Position numbers and translations under genes: made by a program. The notes beneath the pieces are model-generated. The model ran no database searches. It was not told where the DNA came from and saw only the letters and a list, made by a program, of their open reading frames with translations. Shown one piece after another: positions 1 through 9,585 of a DNA stretch of 64,000 nucleotides (position 1 is its first letter; every line of letters begins with the position of its first letter). Source of the stretch: Tropicimonas sediminicola (GTDB taxonomy: Bacteria > Pseudomonadota > Alphaproteobacteria > Rhodobacterales > Rhodobacteraceae); contig NZ_FZOY01000007.1 in the NCBI RefSeq assembly GCF_900188335.1, forward strand, positions 186,001-250,000, written 5' to 3'.

Positions 1-822
1 GGCTGGCTGCTCTTCGAGCGGTTCGGTTTGACCTGTAAGGTCCGCAAGGTGGACTTCCTCGAAGCCGGCGTCGCGGAGCAACTGGAAGCCGTTCCGCCGG
101 CCCGCACCGTGCCGACCCTGCGCATGACCGACGGGACGATCCTCTGGGATTCGCTCGCGATCGCCGAGGAACTGGCAAGCCGTCACCCCGAGGCCGGCCA
201 CTGGCCCTCCGACCCCACCGCCCGCGCCATCGCCCGCTGTCTCGCCGCCGAGATGCACAGCGGGTTCACCGCACTGCGCAGCCAGTGCCCGATGAACCTG
301 CAGGCCGCCTATTCCGAAGCGCCGGTGCGCGGGGACCTGCAGGCCGATCTCGACCGGATCGAACAGATCTGGGACCACGCCCGCACGAGCCTCCGCCCCA
401 AAGGCCCGTGGCTCTGCGGAGATTATTCGATCGCCGACGCGTTCTTCGCTCCGGTTGCGGCGCGGATCGCGGGCTATGGCCTGCCGGTCTCCGAGGCCGG
501 CCAGGCCTATGTCGCGGCCCATCTGGCCGACCCCGCGTTCCGGCGTTGGCGGGCGATGGGGATCGCGGAGGGCACCGACCTGCCCTGGTACGACCGCGAC
601 TACCCGCTGGCCGACTGGCCCGGACCGGAACCGATCCCGGCGCGGGCGGTCGATGCGGGGCCGTCGATTAACGAGACCTGCCCCTATTCCGGCGATCCGG
701 TAACCGACTACGCCGAGATCGCCGGCCGTGTCATCGGCTTCTGCAACCCGTTCTGCCGCGACAAATCCGTCGCCGATCCGGCGGCTTGGCCGCAGCTGGC
801 CCCTCTCATTAAGACTATGTAA
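1..822 (+). CDS. Glutathione S-transferase family protein with C-terminal YHS-like cysteine tail (5' truncated)
   Basis: The gene enters from the left edge; the frame is open from base 1 (GWLLFERFG), so the start lies outside the window. The visible part has the end of a thioredoxin-like GST N-domain, including the cis-proline motif VPTL and the sequence DSLAIAEEL typical of GSTs, followed by an all-helical GST C-domain with SIADAFFAPV. The role is probably glutathione-dependent conjugation or isomerisation in the cytoplasm; the substrate is unknown. After the GST fold there is an extra tail of about 50 residues with CPYSG and FCNPFCRDK, spaced like a YHS/TRASH metal-binding finger. That part is inferred from the cysteine pattern only. 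It is followed closely by comM on the same strand. Confidence 0.85.
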   Translation, partial: GWLLFERFGLTCKVRKVDFLEAGVAEQLEAVPPARTVPTLRMTDGTILWDSLAIAEELASRHPEAGHWPSDPTARAIARCLAAEMHSGFTALRSQCPMNLQAAYSEAPVRGDLQADLDRIEQIWDHARTSLRPKGPWLCGDYSIADAFFAPVAARIAGYGLPVSEAGQAYVAAHLADPAFRRWRAMGIAEGTDLPWYDRDYPLADWPGPEPIPARAVDAGPSINETCPYSGDPVTDYAEIAGRVIGFCNPFCRDKSVADPAAWPQLAPLIKTM

Positions 823-870
823 ACCATCCTGCCCGCATCCTCGGCCGACTTTGTCGAAGCGAGGCGGTGA

Positions 871-2385
871 ATGGTTGCGCGGGCGCATACGGTGGCCTTC
901 GAGGGTGTGGACGCACGGCCCGTCGAGGTACAATGCGCAATCAGCCCCGGCATCCCGGCCTTTTCCATCGTTGGCCTGCCGGACAAGGCGGTGAGCGAGG
1001 CCCGAGAGCGTGTGCGGGCGGCGCTCGGCGCGATGGCTATCGCCCTGCCCTCCAAGCGGATCACCGTCAATCTCTCGCCCGCGGATCTGCCCAAGGAAGG
1101 ATCGCATTTCGACCTGCCGATCGCGATGGCGTTGCTCGCGGCGCTGGAGATCGTCCCGGCCGACCTCGTCGAACAGACCGTAGCCCTTGGAGAGCTTTCT
1201 CTGGATGGCGACCTGGTATCGGTCATCGGCGCGCTGCCCGCCGCGATGACCGCCGCGGAGGACGGCCGCAGCCTGCTCTGCCCGGCGTCCTGTGGCCCCG
1301 AAGCGGCCTGGGTCGATGCCGTGCAGGTCATTGCACCGGCCTCCCTCACCGCCGCCGTGCGCCACTTCACCGGCCAGACGCCCCTCGCCCCGGCCAGCGC
1401 CGGAGAGGTCATCGCCACCGGCAACCTGCGCGACTTTCGCGACGTGAAGGGCCAGGAGCGCGCCAAGAGGGCGCTGGAGATCGCCGCGGCCGGCCGCCAC
1501 CACGTTCTGCTCGTCGGCGCGCCGGGCGCCGGCAAGTCGATGCTCGCGGCACGGATGCCCGGAATCCTGCCGCCGCTCTCGCCGGCCGAGGCGCTGGAAA
1601 CCTCGATGATCCACTCGCTGACCGGCCTGCTGGACGAAGGTGGCATTTCCCGCGACCGGCCGTTCCGGGAGCCGCATCACACCGCCTCGGTCCCGGCCAT
1701 CGTCGGCGGCGGCCGCGGAGCGAAACCGGGGGAGATCTCGCTCGCCCACAACGGCGTCCTGTTTCTCGACGAACTGCCGGAGTTCCCGCGACAGGTGCTC
1801 GAGACCCTGCGCCAGCCGATCGAGACCGGCGAGGTCGTGGTCGCCCGCGCCAATGCCCATGTGCGCTACCCGTGCCGCTTCCTGCTGGTCGCCGCGGCAA
1901 ATCCCTGCCGCTGCGGCCATCTTGCCGAACCGGGCCGCGCCTGCGCCCGCGCGCCCGCCTGCGGCGAGGATTACCTCGGCCGGATCTCCGGGCCGCTGCT
2001 CGACCGGTTCGACCTGCGCATCGAGGTGCCGCCCGTCGCCTTTTCGGACCTAGACCTCCCGGAGGCCGGGGAAGGATCGGCAGAGATCGCAGCCCGGGTA
2101 TCTCGCGCCCGCGACGTCCAGACGGAAAGGTATGCAGAAGCCTCCGGCGTGCGCGTCAATGCCGACGCCGAAGGCGGCCTGCTGGAGCAATCCGCACGCC
2201 CCGATTCCGAGGGCCGCGCGCTCCTGCAGAAGGTCTCGGACCGTTTCGGCCTGACCGCGCGCGGCTACCACCGGGTTCTGCGTGTCGCACGCACCATTGC
2301 CGACCTCGATGGAAGCGCAGAGGTGCGCCGGCCCCATGTCGCCGAAGCCGTTTCCTTCCGGCTCAGCAGCGCGCTTGCGGGATAG
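871..2385 (+). CDS. comM: YifB/ComM family Mg-chelatase-like AAA+ ATPase
   Basis: 504 residues, the usual family length. An N-terminal ChlI-like domain (about 1-165) precedes an AAA+ module with Walker A GAPGAGKS near residues 216-223, Walker B FLDELPEF, and the family-specific NPCRCG cysteine motif followed by ISGPLLDRFDL. A C-terminal Mg-chelatase helical domain ends the protein. Characterised ComM proteins are hexameric helicases promoting branch migration during integration of transformed DNA; that role here is inferred from family. ATG at 871 is preceded by GAGGCGG, a reasonable ribosome binding site. It converges with the alpha/beta hydrolase gene 22 bases downstream. Confidence 0.9.
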   Translation: MVARAHTVAFEGVDARPVEVQCAISPGIPAFSIVGLPDKAVSEARERVRAALGAMAIALPSKRITVNLSPADLPKEGSHFDLPIAMALLAALEIVPADLVEQTVALGELSLDGDLVSVIGALPAAMTAAEDGRSLLCPASCGPEAAWVDAVQVIAPASLTAAVRHFTGQTPLAPASAGEVIATGNLRDFRDVKGQERAKRALEIAAAGRHHVLLVGAPGAGKSMLAARMPGILPPLSPAEALETSMIHSLTGLLDEGGISRDRPFREPHHTASVPAIVGGGRGAKPGEISLAHNGVLFLDELPEFPRQVLETLRQPIETGEVVVARANAHVRYPCRFLLVAAANPCRCGHLAEPGRACARAPACGEDYLGRISGPLLDRFDLRIEVPPVAFSDLDLPEAGEGSAEIAARVSRARDVQTERYAEASGVRVNADAEGGLLEQSARPDSEGRALLQKVSDRFGLTARGYHRVLRVARTIADLDGSAEVRRPHVAEAVSFRLSSALAG

Positions 2386-2407
2386 CGCCCCGCAGCCGCG
2401 TCCCGGA

Positions 2408-3295
2408 TCAGTGCTGCTCGATGAACCGCGCCACCGAACCGATGCATTCGCGCGCCTCGGGGATGTAGCCGTCGAAGATCGGCCAGATATGCGGCACGTC
2501 CTCCCATTCGTTCAGCTCGACCATGCCCCCGGCATCCCGAAGATGCGCTGCCATGCGCCGGCTGTCGTCCCTCAGCATCTCCGTCGTGCCGACGTGCAAC
2601 TGAACCGGCGGCGGCGCGTCGTAGCGCGCGAAGAGCGGCGAGACCCGCGGATCGTCCGCCGGCAAATCGCCCAGCGCCAGTTCGCTGGCGCGCCGCAATC
2701 GGGCCGACGGAAGGAACGGATCGCGCGCCGCGTTCTCGACGATACTGGCGCCGGAGAGTCCGAGGTCGACCCAGGGCGAAAAGGCGAAAACGGCCGCGGG
2801 CCGCTGCCCTTGCGCGCAGAGCCGGGCCAGCAGCGCAAGCGCCAGCCCCCCGCCGGCGCTGTCGCCGCCCAGAATGATCCGGTCCGACGCGTAGCCGAGC
2901 TCCAGAAGGCGCTCATGCGCGCGGCAGGCGTCGTCGAATGCGGCGGGCGCGGGATGCTCGGGCGCCAGCCTGTAGGCCGGCGCCGCGATGGGAAGGCCCG
3001 TCACTCGAGACAGACGCCCCATGATGCTCAGGAAGTTCTCCGGTCGGCCCGCGATATAGGCGCCGCCGTGGAAGTAGAGGATCACACGCGCCTGCGACAC
3101 CGGTCCGGAGCTGACCCAGTGGAGGACGGGCTCGCCTGCCGATCTCTGATGCAGCAGGTAGGGCGGGCGGCGCAGGAAACGCGCCGCCATCCGGTCGAGG
3201 TCGCGCCGTGCCTCGGCGATCGAGGAGGTCGCGGCGAGCCGGGGCTTGACCACCCGGCGCAGCACCGCGTTCAGGAGCCGGAGCCGCCGGCTCAC
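2408..3295 (-). CDS. Alpha/beta hydrolase of the hormone-sensitive-lipase (acetyl esterase) family
   Basis: 295 residues. The oxyanion-hole motif HGGAY is at 76-80, the nucleophile elbow GDSAGG at 144-149 (Ser146), the likely acid is Asp243 or 244 in LRDDS, and the catalytic His is 269 in DVPHIW. This set matches HSL-type carboxylesterases acting on short-chain esters. I place the start at a GTG (3295) whose GTGA overlaps the gshB stop by 4 bases. The frame stays open further upstream inside gshB, but that part has no family similarity. It is the last gene of a rsmI-yraN-gshB-hydrolase series. The substrate is unknown. Confidence 0.85.
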   Translation of the reverse strand: MSRRLRLLNAVLRRVVKPRLAATSSIAEARRDLDRMAARFLRRPPYLLHQRSAGEPVLHWVSSGPVSQARVILYFHGGAYIAGRPENFLSIMGRLSRVTGLPIAAPAYRLAPEHPAPAAFDDACRAHERLLELGYASDRIILGGDSAGGGLALALLARLCAQGQRPAAVFAFSPWVDLGLSGASIVENAARDPFLPSARLRRASELALGDLPADDPRVSPLFARYDAPPPVQLHVGTTEMLRDDSRRMAAHLRDAGGMVELNEWEDVPHIWPIFDGYIPEARECIGSVARFIEQH

Positions 3296-4236
3296 ACCGC
3301 CCGCCGCGCCTCGATCGCCTGCCAGATCTTCTCCGCGACGTTGATCCCGTCGAAACGCTCGAGCTCCTGAATCCCGGTGGGAGAGGTCACGTTGATCTCG
3401 GTCAGGTAGTCGCCGATCACGTCGATGCCCACGAAGATCTGGCCGCGCTCCCGCAACAGCGGACCGATGGCCGCGCAGATTTCCCGGTCGCGCTCGGTCA
3501 GCGCGACCTTCTCGGGCCGCCCGCCGACATGCATGTTCGACCGCGTCTCGCCCTCCGCGGGCACCCGGTTGATCGCCCCAACCGGCTCGCCGTCCACCAG
3601 AATGACCCGCTTGTCGCCGTTGCTGACGTCGGGGATGAACTTCTGGGCGATGAGGGGCTCGCTGCTCAGCGACTCGAAGAGCTCGTGCAGCGAGGCGAGG
3701 TTGCGGTCGTTCGGGTCGAGCCGGAACACGCCGGCGCCGCCGTTGCCGTAGAGCGGCTTGAGGATGATATCGCCATGTTCCTTCTTGAAGCGCCGCAGGT
3801 CCTGCAGGTCGCGCGCGATCATCGTCGGCGGGATCAGGTCGGGGAACTGCAGGACGAGCAGTTTCTCGGGGCAGTTGCGGACCCAGAACGGGTCGTTGGC
3901 CACGAGAACCTTCGGCGACAGCCACTCGAGGATGTGCGTGGTCGTGATGTAGCCCATGTCGAACGGCGGGTCCTGCCGGAGCCAGACGACATCCATCTCA
4001 CCGAGGTCGAGCTGCACCTCGGGGCCGAGCGTCACGTGATCGCCCTGGACCCGCCGCACCGTCATCGCCTGCGCCCGCGCCATGACGCGGCCGTCCTGCC
4101 AGGTCAGCCGCTCGGGGGTGTAGAAGAACATCTCGTGACCGCGAGCCTGGGCTTCCTCGGCCAGCCGGAACGTGCTGTCCGCGTCGATATTGACCCCGGT
4201 CACCGGGTCCATCTGAAAGGCAATTCGCAGTGGCAT
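3292..4236 (-). CDS. gshB: Glutathione synthetase
   Basis: 314 residues, standard for GshB. It ligates gamma-glutamylcysteine and glycine with ATP in the cytoplasm, the last step of glutathione synthesis. Visible hallmarks are an N-terminal preATP-grasp domain with [13 protein letters not shown], the ATP-grasp lysine and glycine-rich loop [12 protein letters not shown], the substrate segment [11 protein letters not shown], and the Mg-binding end motif [15 protein letters not shown] at 4236 is used. The stop overlaps the start of the hydrolase gene, suggesting translational coupling. A GST gene is encoded about 2.5 kb away. Confidence 0.96.
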   Translation of the reverse strand: MPLRIAFQMDPVTGVNIDADSTFRLAEEAQARGHEMFFYTPERLTWQDGRVMARAQAMTVRRVQGDHVTLGPEVQLDLGEMDVVWLRQDPPFDMGYITTTHILEWLSPKVLVANDPFWVRNCPEKLLVLQFPDLIPPTMIARDLQDLRRFKKEHGDIILKPLYGNGGAGVFRLDPNDRNLASLHELFESLSSEPLIAQKFIPDVSNGDKRVILVDGEPVGAINRVPAEGETRSNMHVGGRPEKVALTERDREICAAIGPLLRERGQIFVGIDVIGDYLTEINVTSPTGIQELERFDGINVAEKIWQAIEARRAV

Positions 4237-4301
4237 TGCTGGCGCTCCCGTAAGCTTTGCGACTTCATCGCCGATGTGCCCGGAGGAGGCAACCGCCCGC
4301 G

Positions 4302-4655
4302 TCAGGCGCCGAAGGCATTCTCCAGCACGCGGAGCCCGCCGCGGCCATCGACCAACGCAACGTCGAACCGCATCTCGGTGAGTTGTCCGTTCGGCATCCG
4401 GCCGATGTATTCGGATGCGGACGCCACGATCCGCTCCATCTGGCGCGGTGTGACCCGCTCCACGGCGCGTGCGAAATCCCGCGCCTTCTTGACCTCGACG
4501 AAGATCAGGCCATCGCCATCGCGGACGATCAGGTCGATTTCCCCGCCGCGCCCACGCCAGCGCCGTTCGACCACTGGAAGACCGGTTCCAGCGTAATGGC
4601 GCTCGACGATGTCCTCCGCCGCGAGCCCGGCATGGTAGGACACCGAACCGCTCAT
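4302..4655 (-). CDS. yraN: YraN family (UPF0102) nuclease-like protein
   Basis: 117 residues, typical of UPF0102. It contains the restriction-endonuclease-like core in which [11 protein letters not shown] and FVEVKKAR supply the D...ExK-type residues. The biochemical role is unsettled; the fold suggests a nuclease or Holliday-junction-resolvase relative. Its ATG overlaps the stop of rsmI by 4 bases (ATGA). The rsmI-yraN pairing beside a PBP activator gene recalls the yraL-yraM-yraN order of enterobacteria. Confidence 0.9.
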   Translation of the reverse strand: MSGSVSYHAGLAAEDIVERHYAGTGLPVVERRWRGRGGEIDLIVRDGDGLIFVEVKKARDFARAVERVTPRQMERIVASASEYIGRMPNGQLTEMRFDVALVDGRGGLRVLENAFGA

Positions 4656-5545
4656 CCCTCGTCCTTTCCTTCCTGCTTCATCTGCAAGGCCATCTGGTAG
4701 ACGTCCCGCCGTTTCAGACCATAGACACCGGCCACTTCCGACGATGCTTCCTTCACCGTCAGCCTGCCGAGCGCCTCGCGCAGCGCGGCCTCGACGTCTT
4801 CCGGCGCCGCCTCCCGGTGCTGCGCCCGGTCGATCACCAGAACGATCTCACCCTTCAGGGACCGCTCCGACAACCTCTCCGAGAGGTCCGCCAAGGTTCC
4901 GCGCTCGACCTCCTCGAATCGCTTGGTCAGTTCCCGGCAGACCGCTGCCTCGCGATCCCCGCCGAAACTCTGGATCAGTTCCCCTAACAATCGGCTAATG
5001 CGCTTGGGCGACTCGAACAGAACCAGCGTGGCGTCGCTACCCGCGAGTCCGTCGAGCCAGCTGCGGCGCGCCCCTGCGGCGGCAGGCGGGAAACCGGCGA
5101 ACAGGAACCGGTCGCTCGGGAGGCCGGACAGGGTGAGCGCCGCGAGGACGGCCGAAGGGCCCGGTGCGCAGGTCACCAAGACCCCTGCCTCGATCGCAGC
5201 GCGTCCGAGCTGGTAGCCGGGGTCGGCGACGAGCGGCGTTCCGGCTTCGGAGACATAGGCGATGGAGCGCCCCTCCTGCGCCATCCGAAGCAGGCGCGGC
5301 CGTTGGCTGGCGCCGTTGTGGTCGTGATAGGCCACCATCGGCCGCCCGCCGAGCGGAATGCCGTGCAGCTCCATCAGGTGGCGCGCGGTGCGGGTATCCT
5401 CCGCCGCGATCACGTCCGCGGAGGCGAGAATGTCGAGGCCGCGCAGGGTGATGTCGCGGGCCGTTCCGATCGGCGTCGCAACGAAATGGAAGCCCGCCGG
5501 CAAGGTCTCCACGCGAAACACCGGTGCCTGTTCTGTGTGAGACAT
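4652..5545 (-). CDS. rsmI: 16S rRNA (cytidine-1402 2'-O)-methyltransferase
   Basis: 297 residues. It methylates the ribose of C1402 in the ribosomal P site using S-adenosylmethionine. It belongs to the tetrapyrrole-methylase fold: [17 protein letters not shown] near the N-terminus, [11 protein letters not shown], a glycine-rich turn [12 protein letters not shown] and the APGPSA loop are all family signatures. The C-terminal segment [22 protein letters not shown] is the usual HTH-like end. It is first in the minus-strand series and divergent from the PBP-activator gene, with a 94-base intergenic region. Confidence 0.95.
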   Translation of the reverse strand: MSHTEQAPVFRVETLPAGFHFVATPIGTARDITLRGLDILASADVIAAEDTRTARHLMELHGIPLGGRPMVAYHDHNGASQRPRLLRMAQEGRSIAYVSEAGTPLVADPGYQLGRAAIEAGVLVTCAPGPSAVLAALTLSGLPSDRFLFAGFPPAAAGARRSWLDGLAGSDATLVLFESPKRISRLLGELIQSFGGDREAAVCRELTKRFEEVERGTLADLSERLSERSLKGEIVLVIDRAQHREAAPEDVEAALREALGRLTVKEASSEVAGVYGLKRRDVYQMALQMKQEGKDEG

Positions 5546-5573
5546 TTACTTGCGACCCTCCACGGCTTACGGT

Positions 5574-5593
5574 CGGCCCCGTTCCGGGGGCCG
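5574..5593. other. GC-rich inverted repeat in the rsmI/PBP-activator divergent region
   Basis: CGGCCCC and GGGGCCG form a 7-base-pair stem around a 6-base loop, 47 bases before the PBP-activator ATG. It could be a 5' UTR hairpin of that operon or a protein site. No T-run follows on the plus strand, so I do not call it a terminator. Confidence 0.35.
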
Positions 5594-5639
5594 CAAATGC
5601 CCGATACCAGCCCAGACCACGAAGAGCGAGATTTAGTCC

Positions 5640-6809
5640 ATGTTTTCTGCATTGAGAATGCCCCGAGCGATCGCGACCCGCGGCCTGGCCCTCGTTGCTG
5701 CCGCCTTCCTGGCCGCCTGTGACACCGTACCGACCGCCGGCGGCGGCCCCCGTATCGACGCGGGCGCGCCGGTCGCCGTGGCGCTCCTGGTTCCCGGCGG
5801 GGCGGGCGGCGACGCGCTGGTTTCGCGCAGCCTCGAGAACGCGGCCCGCATGGCCATCGCCGATCTCGGCAACGTGCAGATCGACCTGCGGGTCTACACC
5901 ACGGGCGGCAACGCCGCCGGCGCCTCCACCGCCGCCAGCCGCGCCGCCGACGAGGGCGCCAAGATCATCCTCGGCCCGCTCTATTCCGAGGCCGCGAATG
6001 CCGCGGGCCTCGCCGTCGCCAGCCAGAACATCAACGTCCTGTCCTTCTCGAACAACGCCGCGATCGCCGGCGGCAACGTGTTCGTGCTCGGCAACACCTT
6101 CGACAACACCGCCTCGCGGCTGGCCAGTTTCGCCGCTTCCCGCGGCAAGGGCGACATCTTCGTCGTGAACGCCCGGACCACTGCCGAGGAAGTTGGCCGG
6201 GATGCGATCCTGCGGGCGGTCAACAGCAGCCGGGCACGGCTCGCGGGCAATGCCTCCTTCGACTTCTCGCAGCAGGGGATCGTCGCGGCGGTGCCCGAGA
6301 TCAGCCAGCAAGTGCAGGCCTCCGGGGCGAACGCGATCTTCTTCACCTCCGACAACGACGGGGCGATGAGCTTCCTCGCACAGCTCCTGCCGGAGAACGG
6401 CATCGGCGCGCCTAACCACCAGTTCATCGGCCTGACCCGGCTCGACGTGCCCGCCGAGGCGCTCTCCCAGCCCGGCCTGCAAGGCGCGTGGATGGCCCTG
6501 CCCGATCCGCAGCTCAACGCCAGCTTCCGCGACCGTTACGTCTCCGCCTACGGCAGCCAGCCGCACCCGCTGGCCGGCCTGTCCTACGATGGCATCGCCG
6601 CCGTGGGCGCGCTCGTCGGCCGTGGGCAATCCGATGCGCTGACCCGCTCGGCGCTCACCCAGGGCTCCGGCTTCGTCGGCGTCAACGGCATCTTCCGGCT
6701 GATGGACAACGGCACCAACCAGCGTGGCCTCGCCGTCGGCCAGATCCAGAACAACCAGGTAATCGTCATTGACCCTGCCCCAAGAAGCTTCGGCGGCTTC
6801 GGCTTCTGA
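5640..6809 (+). CDS. Penicillin-binding protein activator (LpoA-like lipoprotein with periplasmic-binding fold)
   Basis: 389 residues. The N-terminus is a lipoprotein signal with lipobox around FLAAC, lipidated Cys27. The mature part has the type-I periplasmic-binding fold seen in LpoA: a VAVALLVPGG opening strand, GPLYSEAANAAG, and a second lobe with GLSYDGIAAVGAL. In enterobacteria LpoA activates the peptidoglycan synthase PBP1A; the same role is inferred here. It is shorter than E. coli LpoA because the N-terminal TPR-like domain is missing, as is usual in alphaproteobacteria. Its last 41 bases overlap the start of glnD in another frame. Confidence 0.85.
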   Translation: MFSALRMPRAIATRGLALVAAAFLAACDTVPTAGGGPRIDAGAPVAVALLVPGGAGGDALVSRSLENAARMAIADLGNVQIDLRVYTTGGNAAGASTAASRAADEGAKIILGPLYSEAANAAGLAVASQNINVLSFSNNAAIAGGNVFVLGNTFDNTASRLASFAASRGKGDIFVVNARTTAEEVGRDAILRAVNSSRARLAGNASFDFSQQGIVAAVPEISQQVQASGANAIFFTSDNDGAMSFLAQLLPENGIGAPNHQFIGLTRLDVPAEALSQPGLQGAWMALPDPQLNASFRDRYVSAYGSQPHPLAGLSYDGIAAVGALVGRGQSDALTRSALTQGSGFVGVNGIFRLMDNGTNQRGLAVGQIQNNQVIVIDPAPRSFGGFGF

Positions 6810-9585
6810 GCCGACGCCCGCCTTCGTTGCACCGGCCGCGCCGCGCGACCTGATCTGCGCGCCCGACACGATCTTCGATGCCGCCGGCCTGCCCGACCGC
6901 CTCGCCGAGGCGGTCGAAGGCAAGGAGGGCACGGGCCGCCGCGCCCGTGCCACCACGATCCTTGCCGAGGCGCTTTCCAACGGCCGGGACGCCATCGAAA
7001 AGGCGTTCGAGGCGTCGCCGCGCGCGGCGCGCCCGCTGGTGCATTCCTATGCCTGGCTGACGGACTGCATCATCCGGAGCGCCTACTGGACGGCCTCGAC
7101 CCTGCTGTCGGACACGCCCGCCAAGCGCGCGTCCCAACGCATGTCACTCGTCGCCGTCGGCGGCTATGGCCGCGGCGAAATGGCCCCCCACTCGGACGTC
7201 GATCTGCTGTTCCTCTGCGAGGATTCGGTCACGCCGGAGGTGGAGCATATCGTCGAGGAGATGCTCTACATCCTGTGGGACCTGCGCCTGAAGGTCGGCC
7301 ACGCCACCCGCACCATCCGCGACTGCCTGAAGCTCGGTCGCGAGGATTTCACGATCCGGACCTCGCTGCTAGAGATGCGCCACCTCGAGGGCGACGCGGC
7401 CCTGACCGAAACCCTCGCGGACCGGCTCTGGAACGAGCTCTTCAAGGGATCGAGCAAGGATTACATCGAGGCCAAGCTGGCCGAGCGGGCCGAGCGTCAC
7501 CGCAAGCAGGGCGGGCAGCGCTACATGCTGGAGCCCAACATCAAGGAGGGCAAGGGCGGCCTGCGCGACCTGCAATCCCTGTTCTGGATCGCGAAATACG
7601 TCAACCGGGTGCAGAGCATCGAGGAACTCGTGGGCCTCGGTGTGTTCACGCCAGAGGAATACTGGGCCTTCGAACAGGCCGAGTCCTTTCTCTGGGCCTG
7701 CCGTGCGCATCTGCATCTGCTGACCGACCGTCCGGTGGACCAGCTGACCTTCGACGTGCAGGTGCCGGTGGCCGAACGGCTCGGTTACACCGACCATTCC
7801 GGGCGCCGGGCGGTCGAGCATTTCATGCAGGATTACTTCCGCCATGCCACGCAGGTAGGCGAGCTGACGCGAATCTTCCTGACCGCGCTGGAGACCGCCC
7901 ATGTGAAGCGGGCGCCCAAGCTCGCCAAGCTTTTCCGCCGCCGCAAGAAGGTCCGCGAAGGCTTCGAGATGGAGAACGGGCGGCTGGCGATCGTCGACGA
8001 GGAGGCGTTCCTCTCCGACAAGCTCAACATCCTGCGGCTCTTCGACGAGGCGCTGCGGACCGACACGCTGATCCATCCCAACGCCATGCGGCTGGTCTCG
8101 GCCAACCTGAACCTGATCGACGCCGACATGCGCCGCAATCCGGAGGCGGCGCGGATCTTCCTTCGCCTCATGCTCGACCACGGCAACCCCGAGCGGGCGC
8201 TCCGGCGCATGAACGAACTCGGCGTCCTTGCCGCCTTCGTGCCGGAGTTCGAGCCGATCGTGGCGATGATGCAGTTCAACTTCTACCACGCCTACACGGT
8301 CGACGAGCACACGATCCAGTGCATCCGCGTCCTTGCGCAGATCGAGCATCGCGAGCTGATCGAGGAGCTGCCCGTCGCCTCGCGCATCCTCGAAAAGGGC
8401 GTGAACCGCCGCGTTCTCTACCTCGCGGTCTTCCTGCACGACATCGGCAAGGGCCGGGTGGAGGACCATTCGATCCTCGGCGCCCGTATCGCCCGCCCGG
8501 TCTGTCAGCGCCTGGGCCTCGACGAGGAGGAGGTCTCCACGGTCGAGTGGCTGGTGCGCTCCCACCTCGTGATGTCGGACATGGCGCAGAAGCGCGACAT
8601 CTCCGATCCGCGCACGGTGCGCGACTTCGCCAAGGCGGTGAAAACCCGCAAGCGGCTCGACCTGCTCACCGTCCTGACGGTCTGCGACATCCGCGGCGTC
8701 GGGCCGGACGTCTGGAACAACTGGAAGGCGCAGCTTCTGCGCTCGCTCCATCGCCAGACCGCCGACGCACTGGAAAACGGGCTGGAAGAGATCAACCGGG
8801 ACAACATCGCCGAGGAGGCCCACGCCGCCCTGCGCGACTCGTTGCAGGACTGGACGCCCGAAGAGATCGAAGCCGAGATCGAGCGGCATTACCCGCCCTA
8901 CTGGCAGGGCCTGCAGAACGAGACCCACCAGATCTTCGCCCGCCTCCTGAAGGGCATCCCGAACGACGAGATCCGGATCGACCTGACCCAGGACCCCGGG
9001 CGGGACGCCACGCGGGCCTGTTTCGCGCTGGCCGATCACCCCGGCATCTTCTCGCGGCTGGCCGGGGCGCTGGCACTGGTGGGCGCCAACGTGGTGGACG
9101 CACGGACCTATACGACCAAGGACGGCTACGCGACCGCGATCTTCTGGATCCAGGACGGCGACGGCGCGCCCTATGAGGCCGACCGCCTGCCGCGCCTTCG
9201 GGCGACGATCCACAAGAGCCTCAAGGGCGAGATCATCACCGGCCAGGCCCTCAGCAAGCGCGACAAGCAGAAACGGCGCGAGCGCGAGTTCCGCTTCCCC
9301 ACGTCGATCCATTTCGACAACGAAGGTTCCGACATCTACACGATCATCGAGGTCGACACCCGCGACCGGCCCGGCCTGCTCTACGATCTGACCCGCACCC
9401 TCGCCAACGCGAATATCTATATTGCGTCGGCCGTGATCGCGACCTATGGCGCTCAGGTAGTGGACACCTTCTACGTGAAGGACATGTTCGGCCTGAAGAT
9501 CCACTCCGAGAGCAAGCGCAGCGCTCTCGAGAAAAAGCTGATCCAGGCCATCGAGCGCGGGGCTGAAAGGGCCAGAACCGAATGA
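6769..9585 (+). CDS. glnD: Bifunctional PII uridylyltransferase / uridylyl-removing enzyme
   Basis: 938 residues. It senses glutamine and adds or removes UMP on PII proteins, controlling nitrogen assimilation. The nucleotidyltransferase motif GGYGRGE...SDVD is near residue 131, the HD hydrolase motif HDIGKG near 557, and two ACT domains (starting near 744 and 857, with DHPGIFSRLAGAL and DRPGLLYDLTRTL) bind glutamine. The frame has no ATG or GTG near its 5' end. TTG at 6769, preceded by AGGT 8 bases upstream, is the best start and lies inside the preceding lipoprotein gene. The stop overlaps the murJ start by 4 bases. Confidence 0.95.
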   Translation: MTLPQEASAASASEPTPAFVAPAAPRDLICAPDTIFDAAGLPDRLAEAVEGKEGTGRRARATTILAEALSNGRDAIEKAFEASPRAARPLVHSYAWLTDCIIRSAYWTASTLLSDTPAKRASQRMSLVAVGGYGRGEMAPHSDVDLLFLCEDSVTPEVEHIVEEMLYILWDLRLKVGHATRTIRDCLKLGREDFTIRTSLLEMRHLEGDAALTETLADRLWNELFKGSSKDYIEAKLAERAERHRKQGGQRYMLEPNIKEGKGGLRDLQSLFWIAKYVNRVQSIEELVGLGVFTPEEYWAFEQAESFLWACRAHLHLLTDRPVDQLTFDVQVPVAERLGYTDHSGRRAVEHFMQDYFRHATQVGELTRIFLTALETAHVKRAPKLAKLFRRRKKVREGFEMENGRLAIVDEEAFLSDKLNILRLFDEALRTDTLIHPNAMRLVSANLNLIDADMRRNPEAARIFLRLMLDHGNPERALRRMNELGVLAAFVPEFEPIVAMMQFNFYHAYTVDEHTIQCIRVLAQIEHRELIEELPVASRILEKGVNRRVLYLAVFLHDIGKGRVEDHSILGARIARPVCQRLGLDEEEVSTVEWLVRSHLVMSDMAQKRDISDPRTVRDFAKAVKTRKRLDLLTVLTVCDIRGVGPDVWNNWKAQLLRSLHRQTADALENGLEEINRDNIAEEAHAALRDSLQDWTPEEIEAEIERHYPPYWQGLQNETHQIFARLLKGIPNDEIRIDLTQDPGRDATRACFALADHPGIFSRLAGALALVGANVVDARTYTTKDGYATAIFWIQDGDGAPYEADRLPRLRATIHKSLKGEIITGQALSKRDKQKRREREFRFPTSIHFDNEGSDIYTIIEVDTRDRPGLLYDLTRTLANANIYIASAVIATYGAQVVDTFYVKDMFGLKIHSESKRSALEKKLIQAIERGAERARTE

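Noticed and set aside
5037-6995. 652-codon minus-strand open frame across rsmI, the intergenic region and the lipoprotein gene
   Set aside because: It crosses a divergent promoter region and part of it is rsmI read in another frame.
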